Source: JAZDFC01 sp043808235 (GTDB lineage Bacteria; Bacteroidota; Ignavibacteria; Ignavibacteriales; Melioribacteraceae). From it: a DNA stretch of 64,000 nt. Of the stretch, positions 45,004 through 52,962 are shown piece by piece; the first letter of the stretch is position 1; each line of letters starts with the position of its first letter. Where the stretch lies: contig JAZDFC010000098.1 in the NCBI GenBank assembly GCA_043808235.1, forward strand, positions 1 through 64,000, given 5' to 3'. The translations under genes and the position numbers were made by a program. The notes below the pieces were generated by a model. That model searched no databases. It was not told the origin of the DNA and was given only the letters and a program-made list of their open reading frames with translations.

Positions 45004-47346
45004 TTATTTTGCCCACGCTTCACCTTCGGGTGTTCTTCTCCATTTGAAATATTCATCAAGAACCTTAAGTGATTCGGAACTCGGAACCGGTCCGGTGTGC
45101 GGAGTTTGACCGAAGTACATCACCACCGGATTTTCATCGCTGAAAGCAGGCCAGCTTGGAATTCTTTCACCGTTTGGATCTCCATACTTAGCAAAGTTTG
45201 TCCAGTAGGTAGCCATAGCTTCCGAAATATCAAAATCGGTTTTTGAGATTTGAGGATCCGATGTATTTAGATGTTTAAAAACATACGAGACATCCTGACC
45301 ATGTGGAGAACCATATCCGTATCGTGGCGAATCTTCCGGGTATTCCGGGTGCTGATCGAAATAATAATAGAACGCTTTGGACTTTCCCATTCTAGATTGA
45401 AGTCGCGCCCAGCTCCACGTTTGCCAGCCGAACGCTGCATCACGCGCTAAATCGCGGGCGGTTTTAGGAACAATGTTCTCGCCAACAGGATAAGCCTTGA
45501 TAAGATCATCGGCAAATTTTCCGTAACGTGTTTTTACTCCGGTTAAATAATCTTCCGGCGTTTTAGGCGGACTGAAACTCAAGCCTTCATCGGAATTATA
45601 ACCAACCAAAATCGGTAAGTCGTTAAACTTGCCCGCTTCATAAAGTTTGTATTGATCGTCGGGAATCACATAACCGTCAACAATAGGCCATGCCATACCT
45701 TTGCCGAAACCGCCTTTCGGTAATTTATCGGATGTTAGTTTTCTTAATTCTGCAATCGACGTAACTCCGGCGCTTTGAACATAAGACTGCCCGTCGAGTT
45801 CGGCGACCTTCAGCAGTTTCATATTCTCGCCGGGATACGTTGTCGGGCGCGAAGGTCCAAATGAACCGCCGCTTTGAGAGATAGCGCCATGGAATAATCC
45901 TTTTGCCAATGGCGATGCGCATAGCATGCTGACAGCAATTCCTCCAGCCGACTCACCGAAAATTGTTACCTTATTCGGATCGCCGCCGAACGCTGCAATA
46001 TTTTTTTGAATCCACTGAAGACCGGCAATCATATCCAAAAGTCCGTAGTTGCCGGAAACATGATTGGGATTTTCATCGCTCAATTCAGGATGAGCCAAAA
46101 ATCCGAGATGACCGACGCGGTAAGCGATACTTACAAGTACGACTCCCTTCTCAGCAAGATTCTCTCCGCTGTAATTCGGTTCGGAAGTTGAGCCGCCGTT
46201 GAATCCTCCGCCGTAAATCCATACAAGAACCGGGATTTTTTCGTCTGCGGATTTTGCAGGTGTCCAAACGTTTAAATACAGGCAATCCTCGCTTTGGCCT
46301 GATGAAGAACCCCAAGCTTGTATGGGAGTCGGAGCAAATTCAGTGACTTGCTTTACACCTTCCCATCTCGCGGCAGGTTGAGGAGCGCGCCATCGGAGAT
46401 CACCAATAGGCGGTGCAGCAAACGGGATACCTTTATACACAGTCAACCCATCTTCGAACTTTCCTTGTAACAATCCTTCTTCAACTTTTACCGGTTCGGG
46501 TTTGGGTAATTCATATCCTAAAATTGAAAGCATTTTTGTTGCGTATCTCGCTCCAAGTTTTCTGTAACCTTCGGGTTTGAAATGTAAATGATCCGGTCTG
46601 GAAGCGCATCCTTTTGAAGAAATAACGTACGAGTTTGGCAGAACCTCCGGCAGCTTAGCAATAATCTGATTCATCGCTCCGCAAGCGCCGCCCTGGTCGG
46701 AATTTACTGTCTCGCCGGCAAGTAACGGAACCGAATTCGCGTTGAGATTTAAATCATTTATTAGATCGTTGTAAATTTTCTTAACCTGCAAAGTCCATGT
46801 GCTGTCGTTCGGATTTGATTCGCCCTGATGCAAAAGAATACCTTTGATTATGCCTTCCATCTGCGCCATCTTCGCAACATCGACAAGATACTGATACGGA
46901 TTGCCGTTATATTCTTTGATTATATTAGTCATCCATGCAGGCGCGGTTGAGGCATATGTTTGAAAATTGTCTTTATCGAACAATTCGATTTTGCATCCGG
47001 CTACGGAAACATTTACAACTCCCACTTTGATGTTATCCGGAAGGTTGGCAACCATAGTTCGTCCAAAATAATCGGCAGGACTAATTCCGCATGAGGGTCT
47101 GCACAACGGCGGAACGGCATTATACCAATTCCCTTTTTTTCTATCAAGCTGCGGGAAATCAACAGCCGCCATTACCCTGAAGCGGTCATCGATATTTAAT
47201 TTATCCTGCTCTTCAATACCGGGAAAGCCTTCAGAATTTGACTGTCCGAAACAAAGGAAGATATAAAAGTTCGGATCCTGCGAAAAAACTTTGACGTTGG
47301 AAATAATCACTCCAAACAATACTAGTAGTAAAAATCTATTCTTCAT
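45004..47346 (-). CDS. SASA/CE6-type acetylesterase fused to carboxylesterase type B
   Basis: A 780-residue exported fusion. Residues about 25-275 are a sialate O-acetylesterase/CE6-like SGNH domain: FLCFGQSNSEG with the catalytic Ser near residue 35, GVVNVSVAGC, LLHQGESN and DHLHFKPEGYRKLG. Residues about 285-760 are a type B carboxylesterase: YKGIPFAAPPIGDLRW, SEDCLYLNVWTP, IYGGGF, the nucleophile TIFGESAGG near residue 468, SDEGLSF and the His in GSPHGQDVSYVF. The two catalytic centres suggest removal of acetyl plus bulkier acyl groups from hemicellulose. Each half is common; the fusion is less so. Confidence 0.93.
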   Translation of the reverse strand: MKNRFLLLVLFGVIISNVKVFSQDPNFYIFLCFGQSNSEGFPGIEEQDKLNIDDRFRVMAAVDFPQLDRKKGNWYNAVPPLCRPSCGISPADYFGRTMVANLPDNIKVGVVNVSVAGCKIELFDKDNFQTYASTAPAWMTNIIKEYNGNPYQYLVDVAKMAQMEGIIKGILLHQGESNPNDSTWTLQVKKIYNDLINDLNLNANSVPLLAGETVNSDQGGACGAMNQIIAKLPEVLPNSYVISSKGCASRPDHLHFKPEGYRKLGARYATKMLSILGYELPKPEPVKVEEGLLQGKFEDGLTVYKGIPFAAPPIGDLRWRAPQPAARWEGVKQVTEFAPTPIQAWGSSSGQSEDCLYLNVWTPAKSADEKIPVLVWIYGGGFNGGSTSEPNYSGENLAEKGVVLVSIAYRVGHLGFLAHPELSDENPNHVSGNYGLLDMIAGLQWIQKNIAAFGGDPNKVTIFGESAGGIAVSMLCASPLAKGLFHGAISQSGGSFGPSRPTTYPGENMKLLKVAELDGQSYVQSAGVTSIAELRKLTSDKLPKGGFGKGMAWPIVDGYVIPDDQYKLYEAGKFNDLPILVGYNSDEGLSFSPPKTPEDYLTGVKTRYGKFADDLIKAYPVGENIVPKTARDLARDAAFGWQTWSWARLQSRMGKSKAFYYYFDQHPEYPEDSPRYGYGSPHGQDVSYVFKHLNTSDPQISKTDFDISEAMATYWTNFAKYGDPNGERIPSWPAFSDENPVVMYFGQTPHTGPVPSSESLKVLDEYFKWRRTPEGEAWAK

Positions 47347-47435
47347 TGTAGTTCTCTAAATTATTTTAACAATTTCCGTCCGGTGTAATATTTAACAAAC
47401 CCGAACTTTTATATTCCAGAATTTTATTTTTGATT

Positions 47436-48071
47436 TTATTGAGTTACTCTTGTTAATTTCATCGGCATTTCCTGATCCATAACTACCGCTTTCATATCAA
47501 TAGTATCATCAGCGAGATATTTACAGTTGTGAACGATTTTCATTCCTTGTAATTCAACATCAAATGAAAAATCATTTCCGTTTACAACTCCGTTAGTTAA
47601 ATCGATTTCACCCATAGCGGAAGAATTCTTACCAGTAAGTTTGCCGCCATTCACAATAAATGTAAATGTAATTTCCATCTCGCCCTGCGGACTGCTGGTT
47701 TTTCCAATCCATATGCCATCAATCTTGGATTTTTCAACCACACGAGTTAATTCCATTGGCTGTTCCGCCATAGGGAAACTAAGTTTTACAACATCACCTT
47801 CCAATTTACCGGTGTGGTTTATAACCTGCCCGTTAACATTAACATCAAATGTAAAATCAGTTTCGTTCACTTTTCCGTTTTCAATCGGCAGTGTTCCCAT
47901 CTGGGATTCAACATCACCGCTCAACGACGCCTCGTTTACTTTGAATGTAAAAGTAAGTTCGAAATCTCCGTTCGGCGTGGACATATTGCCTTTCCATTTG
48001 CCATCGAGGATTTGAGCATTAATCGCAAAGCAAAGAACCAACAACATCAGAATTGAAATACTAGTTTTCAT
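47436..48071 (-). CDS. Secreted two-repeat beta-rich hypothetical protein
   Basis: A 211-residue exported protein starting at MKTSIS. After the signal peptide there are two related units of about 90 residues: DGKWKGNMSTPNGDFELTFT and DGIWIGKTSSPQGEMEITFT, each followed by GTLPIENGKVNETDFTFDV or GEIDLTNGVVNGNDFSFDV and ending in MPMKLTRV or similar. This looks like a duplicated small beta-barrel domain seen next to glycosidases in Bacteroidota. The function is not known. Confidence 0.82.
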   Translation of the reverse strand: MKTSISILMLLVLCFAINAQILDGKWKGNMSTPNGDFELTFTFKVNEASLSGDVESQMGTLPIENGKVNETDFTFDVNVNGQVINHTGKLEGDVVKLSFPMAEQPMELTRVVEKSKIDGIWIGKTSSPQGEMEITFTFIVNGGKLTGKNSSAMGEIDLTNGVVNGNDFSFDVELQGMKIVHNCKYLADDTIDMKAVVMDQEMPMKLTRVTQ

Positions 48072-48164
48072 ATTCACTCCATTCACAATAATTATTAGTT
48101 ATTATTTTATTTGTTGACTTCCAATATTTTTAAAATATTCTCACTAATTTCATTTCGCAATTGA

Positions 48165-49310
48165 TTAAGGACGATATCTCGGACCAAGCACAAGTTTATC
48201 TCCCGAATCGTCAATTTCGTAAAACTGAGGTTTACGTGGTCCGTCGCCTTCGGCATGATGTACTACAAAAAGTCTTTTCCCTTCAAATGTAGTGAACAAC
48301 ATCCCGTGTCCCGAGTTATCGTCTTTCAATGGTTTATCTTCCTGTATCCAGGGACCGTCAATAGTACCGGATTCAGAATAGGCAACGCCTTGTAAATACC
48401 TTTTAGCTCCCCATGTCGCCCATAGCATTCCCAATTTTCCGGTCTTTGTTCTGAAAAGCTGGGGACCGTCTGTTACCCATCCCGGCAGTTTCATTCCGAA
48501 AGTCATTTCGCCGTTGCCAACCATCTCAAGTGCCCAGGACGCTTCACTTGCACGGAAGAGACATACGGGCTCTGAAATTCTTTCACTCAAATCCGGGGAA
48601 AGTTTAACGTATTCCATTGTGCCATCAATAATTTGAGTCCATTCATGAACAAATACAAAATAAGGAGTCCCGTCTTCGTACCAGATTGTTCCGTCAATAA
48701 CATCCCAATCATGGTAGAGATAATCATATTGCGGATCGGGATTTAAAGGTTTATAAGGTCCTTCGGGTTTATCGGAAACTAAAATCTGCGTTTGATTACG
48801 GTGAACGTTATATCTGCGTGGAACTACATCAACAAGATCATTCCTGTCAGTCCAGGTTGCAGCATAATAATATTTTCCGTTAACTTCGTGAATCTCGGCA
48901 GCCGCAACAAACATAAGTCCTTCCATCCACGTGCCTGCAACATCAAAAGCTCCGTAAGGACCTGTCCATGTTTTTAAATCCTTACTTTTGTAAATATTAC
49001 CGCCGCTGCTCGTAAGGTAATATGTCTCAGTATTTTTGTCGGGGAATATAAACGGGTCGCTCATTATAAGTGAATCAAAAGGAGTCGAAACAATTTCACG
49101 CGGTTCGGTTACGCTCGGACTTACCCATCTTCTCCTTTGTACTTGCGTGTTTCCGCTATTTGTAGAGGGCATTCCAAATCCTTTTGAACCCGGCGGCGCC
49201 GGTATTGTAACCGTGGGAACAAGTTTTTTCTTTTCAACCGTCTGCGCCGATGCCGTTGATAACAAACCGATAACTACAAAAGCAGCACACAAAAAGACTA
49301 TTTTTTTCAT
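48165..49310 (-). CDS. GH43 family glycosidase (secreted)
   Basis: A 381-residue exported protein (signal peptide ending STASAQ). Propeller motifs: SLIMSDPFIFPDKNTETYYL (base Asp near residue 85), FVAAAEIHEVNGKYYY, DWDVIDGTIWYEDGTPYFVFVHEW (near 204) and the acidic stretch ASWALEMVGNGEMTFG near 257. VTDGPQLFRTKTGKLGMLW is another blade. The pattern resembles GH43 arabinosidase-type proteins; assignment of substrate is not possible by eye. It follows the esterase at 49394-50587 by 83 bases. Confidence 0.88.
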   Translation of the reverse strand: MKKIVFLCAAFVVIGLLSTASAQTVEKKKLVPTVTIPAPPGSKGFGMPSTNSGNTQVQRRRWVSPSVTEPREIVSTPFDSLIMSDPFIFPDKNTETYYLTSSGGNIYKSKDLKTWTGPYGAFDVAGTWMEGLMFVAAAEIHEVNGKYYYAATWTDRNDLVDVVPRRYNVHRNQTQILVSDKPEGPYKPLNPDPQYDYLYHDWDVIDGTIWYEDGTPYFVFVHEWTQIIDGTMEYVKLSPDLSERISEPVCLFRASEASWALEMVGNGEMTFGMKLPGWVTDGPQLFRTKTGKLGMLWATWGAKRYLQGVAYSESGTIDGPWIQEDKPLKDDNSGHGMLFTTFEGKRLFVVHHAEGDGPRKPQFYEIDDSGDKLVLGPRYRP

Positions 49311-49393
49311 AATAATATTTCCTTATCTAAACGGTTAATATTCTTTAGCACAATTGAACATACAAACAAATATGAATATGCCAACCGTCATTC

Positions 49394-50587
49394 TTATTTA
49401 AATATCCGCGGTGCAAAATCGTTCAAAGCTCTTCGCCAGGTAAGCCACTCGTGCGCGGTACCTTGCGATTCGTGGTAAACGATATTTATAATTCCATGTT
49501 CCTTTAATGCTTCAACGGCCTCCTTCGGCATGCGTTCTTCAGTTCCGGTGCTGATGAAAAGCAAATTCATCTTCGTGTTGAAATCGCCGGCATCTTTGAA
49601 AACGCCGTTGAATGCAGTTTCAATTGTTGTCTTCATATCGGGCGGAGGGGTTCCGTCGTTTCTACTCGGCATCCCCAAAAAGAATCCGCTGAATGTTCCC
49701 ATCCATGCAAACTTGTCCATGTTGTTAAAGACAGTGGCACAAGTTTGGAAACCGCCGCGTGATAGGCCAGCCATTGCCCTGTGTTCTTTGTCGGTATAAG
49801 TGCGGAATGTTTTATCGATAAAAGGAATCAAGTCTTTGGCAAAAATTTCAGTTACATCACCGGAAGCGGTGCGCACATCCGAATTAGTTTTAATATCGCC
49901 GCTCGGCATAACAACAATCATCGGCACAGCTTTTTTCGCTTCAATTAATCCGTCCATAATATTTGCCATGTGTCCTTGAACCGACCATCCGCTTTCATCT
50001 TCGCCCCAACCGTGGACAAGATACAGCACAGGATATTTTCTGTCAGGGTTTTGTTCATATTCCGCAGGCACGTAAACATTGATATGACGTTCAATTCCAT
50101 TAATATCCGACCAATAATAAATAGAGTGAACCTGCCCGTGAGGAATATCTCTGTTGAACCTGTAATAATCGCCTTCAGAACCTTCGGGTATTTCAATTCC
50201 GGAAGATTCCCAGTTACTGCCGAAATACGCTTCAGTATTCCGATCCATTACCGCAACGCTGTCGATTAAGATTGAGTAGTAATGGAATCCCACAACTTGA
50301 GGGTCGGAAGTACATGACCAAATACCTTTTTCCTCTTTTGTCATGTTGTATTTTTTGTTGCATAAATCAACTTGAACAATCTGCGCATACGGCGCAAAGA
50401 CTTTAAACATTGCCTGGCGGGTCTGAGCATTAACAGCCGGATACTGCGCTAAAAATGTATTTGTCGAAGCGGGTTTAAATCCTTCGGGAAGCGGTTCTTC
50501 CTTTTGACCGCGCATTACACCGGAAAATTGAGCCGGTGAAATATTGTACATCAAAATAACAAATAATATAGAAACTAATTTTTTCAT
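49394..50587 (-). CDS. Secreted CE1-type esterase with N-terminal E-set domain
   Basis: A 397-residue exported protein, third of its kind in the locus. N-terminal FKVFAPYAQIVQVDLC and GFHYYSILID, then VLYLVHGWGEDESGWSVQGH, the nucleophile motif GLSRGG (Arg instead of the Met of the other two) and GTAHEWLTWRR. Probable feruloyl or acetyl-xylan esterase. It is more distant from the tandem pair at 30901-33264 than those are from each other, so it is likely an older copy. Confidence 0.9.
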   Translation of the reverse strand: MKKLVSILFVILMYNISPAQFSGVMRGQKEEPLPEGFKPASTNTFLAQYPAVNAQTRQAMFKVFAPYAQIVQVDLCNKKYNMTKEEKGIWSCTSDPQVVGFHYYSILIDSVAVMDRNTEAYFGSNWESSGIEIPEGSEGDYYRFNRDIPHGQVHSIYYWSDINGIERHINVYVPAEYEQNPDRKYPVLYLVHGWGEDESGWSVQGHMANIMDGLIEAKKAVPMIVVMPSGDIKTNSDVRTASGDVTEIFAKDLIPFIDKTFRTYTDKEHRAMAGLSRGGFQTCATVFNNMDKFAWMGTFSGFFLGMPSRNDGTPPPDMKTTIETAFNGVFKDAGDFNTKMNLLFISTGTEERMPKEAVEALKEHGIINIVYHESQGTAHEWLTWRRALNDFAPRIFK

Positions 50588-50706
50588 AATTTGGATCCTC
50601 TATGAACTTATTGAACATTTACGTACATAATAGTCACACGATGAAATAAACGCAGGCGAGATACACCCGGCGATTATTAAAGTGCCGATTATTTGCTCAA
50701 TCAATT

Positions 50707-52164
50707 TCACGGCTTTTTAAAATTCCATTTAGAGTTGTCGCTCTTTGGATCGAACTTAGCAAGAGTTGGTGTACAATCGCCAACAGCAACCAAGGCTAAG
50801 GGTTCTTTGGAATTTGGTACAACCTTGGGCATAATTCTGTAAGTGCCGTCAATTAACTCATCAATGCGCCAGAGTTGTTCGGGTGCTCCCGTAAATTTGG
50901 GAACTGTGAAAACCTCTGCATCAGCTGTAGCAGCCAAGGCACGATCAGTACTATCCACAGTAATTTTAAAGTATGGTGAACCTGGATAACCACCAGCATC
51001 TGCAACCGGAGTTATTCTCCATTTTTGATGTGGGCGAACCATAAAATCACCCATACGAACCTCTATATTACCATCAGGCCAAACCGCTGAATCTTCAGCA
51101 AGACTTTGGGAAGCAACCGGTTTAACCGGTTCATTATCGTCGCGACCAAAAAATCCCCTGGTTGTACGGGGCATTCTTACAAAATCAACAGCGAGTTCAA
51201 GAGCGTAACCACTCCGTTCGGATTGAATTTGATATACACCTTCCTTGAAGTTATCATCCGCAACAGGCCATCCGTTTTTCCAAAGTAGCGGACGAATGCC
51301 AAGTACACTACGACCACCCTGTTCAAGGTCTGCTTCATAATGGCATGACATTTTTTGAACATCTCCGCCTAAGTCTAATAAACCAAAGTGACCTAGACCC
51401 ATAAAGGTACCACTGGCTGCAACAACTAATTTACCTCCGCCTTTCAGCATGTCTCTGCCCACATTATCCAGGTAAGGGCCCGTCACTTTCTTCGAACGAC
51501 CAACGCGGATGTTATAAGTAGAATTGGCTCCGTCGCAACATGTGCCGTGAGTGCCAAACAGATAATACCAGCCTTCGCGATATAACATTGCCGTTGCTTC
51601 GCAATCTATCGCGATATCAATAGCTTTATTACCCTCAACACGTTTGCCAGTTTTAGGGTCCAATTCGACTAATCGAATAAAACCATAGTAAGTTCCATAA
51701 CTTAACCAAAGTCTGCCGTCAGTCGGATCAAGCAGGAAAGCAGAGTCAATTGCATCGCAATCTTCAACTCCATCGGATGACGCGACGATGTTGTCTTCGT
51801 CATGAAATCCAAAGTCAGGGGAATTGGGATCAAGTGTTTTAGTCCACATAACATAAACGTTGCTTGCGTGTCCGCCGGCTAATCCGCCGCCGCCTTTAGC
51901 ATATGTTACGTAGTAGCGGTCACCAATATGGATAACATCAGGTGCAACTCCACCTCCGGGGCGAATAGCCCCGCCGTTCCAAATCCAACCATCGTCGGAA
52001 ATTAAGCCTCCACTGCCTGTGCCGAAAGTGTAATACTTGCCATCGCACAGTGTGATGGTAGATGGATCGTGAATATATGGTTTGCCTGCCTGTGCTATCG
52101 TCAAACCAGACAAACAAAGAAAAAACAACGCGGTAACCGCTGTTGTTAAATAATGAAACTTCAT
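50707..52164 (-). CDS. GH43 arabinanase-like enzyme with C-terminal lectin-like domain
   Basis: A 485-residue exported protein. IHDPSTITLCDGKYYTFGTG (base Asp near residue 32), GVEDCDAIDSAFLLDPTDGRLWLSYG (near 138) and DCEATAMLYREGWYYLFGTHG (near 185) are the GH43 endo-arabinanase type motifs. The C-terminal 160 residues (HQKWRITPVADAGGYPGSPYF, APEQLWRIDELIDGTYRI) resemble a ricin/CBM13-like fold. Likely acts on alpha-1,5-arabinan or arabinoxylan side chains. Confidence 0.9.
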   Translation of the reverse strand: MKFHYLTTAVTALFFLCLSGLTIAQAGKPYIHDPSTITLCDGKYYTFGTGSGGLISDDGWIWNGGAIRPGGGVAPDVIHIGDRYYVTYAKGGGGLAGGHASNVYVMWTKTLDPNSPDFGFHDEDNIVASSDGVEDCDAIDSAFLLDPTDGRLWLSYGTYYGFIRLVELDPKTGKRVEGNKAIDIAIDCEATAMLYREGWYYLFGTHGTCCDGANSTYNIRVGRSKKVTGPYLDNVGRDMLKGGGKLVVAASGTFMGLGHFGLLDLGGDVQKMSCHYEADLEQGGRSVLGIRPLLWKNGWPVADDNFKEGVYQIQSERSGYALELAVDFVRMPRTTRGFFGRDDNEPVKPVASQSLAEDSAVWPDGNIEVRMGDFMVRPHQKWRITPVADAGGYPGSPYFKITVDSTDRALAATADAEVFTVPKFTGAPEQLWRIDELIDGTYRIMPKVVPNSKEPLALVAVGDCTPTLAKFDPKSDNSKWNFKKP

Positions 52165-52223
52165 AAAACCTCCGATAACAAATATATTAATATCATAAGT
52201 ATGACAAGATTTAATTTTATATT

Positions 52224-52952
52224 TTATTCTAAATTTATAGCGAGATCCTTTATTGGTTCACCATTTTCATCGATAAAACGGACACAGAAATCACTCATGC
52301 CGGGTCCGTTAATAATAGCGCCGCGAATAACGTTCCGACCCTTTTTAAGTGTGATGCGTTTGGATACACAATCATCCATAACCATACGACGATCACCGGA
52401 GAGGATTAAGGCTTCTTCTCCGTTGAGCCACCACATTGATGCCGAATTAGAGCCGACAGCCATGCGAACGTTCTTCATCTCGCGCGGACTGTTTACAACG
52501 GTAACTGCCCAGAATAAAACGCCGTATAACTGCTTGTTAAAGCCATAAGCAAAGCGAAAGAGTTTGACGTTGAATTTTGTTGCATCCAGTGCATGCCATG
52601 TGAGTTCCTGATCTCCAACTTTAACCTTATCGCCGTCATGCGGAACAACGGTGAATTGGTTTGGAAAGTACTCGGAATTAAAGGCATCCCGGATATAGCT
52701 ATCAACAAACACGGTATTACTACGGTTTGGTTTGTCAATTGGTTCGAGAAGCAACCAGCGCTGTAGAAAACCTTCAGCATCCGGTGCTTTTGGGGATGAC
52801 GCAGCCTGTGTGAAGTAAGGTGCGATGCTGCGGGTAGTATCGTTGGCCGTTGAACCGTTGGCAGTACCATCTGACGAATCAGAATAGCCTTGAACCACCG
52901 AGACAACAAAGATGCCGAATACCAGAATAATAAGATTATTGAACATTTTCAT
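52224..52952 (-). CDS. Secreted beta-sandwich accessory protein
   Basis: A 242-residue exported protein with GFLQRWLLLEPIDKPNRSNTVF and ending VIRGAIINGPGMSDFCVRF. The same module is found ahead of acetyl-xylan esterase domains in Bacteroidota, where it looks like a galactose-binding type jelly roll; here it stands alone. Its SD AAAGGATC overlaps the stop of the GH3 gene, ten bases apart, so the two are translated together. Possible binding or chaperone partner of the GH3 enzyme; the catalytic partner of the fused form is missing here. Confidence 0.65.
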   Translation of the reverse strand: MKMFNNLIILVFGIFVVSVVQGYSDSSDGTANGSTANDTTRSIAPYFTQAASSPKAPDAEGFLQRWLLLEPIDKPNRSNTVFVDSYIRDAFNSEYFPNQFTVVPHDGDKVKVGDQELTWHALDATKFNVKLFRFAYGFNKQLYGVLFWAVTVVNSPREMKNVRMAVGSNSASMWWLNGEEALILSGDRRMVMDDCVSKRITLKKGRNVIRGAIINGPGMSDFCVRFIDENGEPIKDLAINLE

Positions 52953-52962
52953 ATTAGATCCT

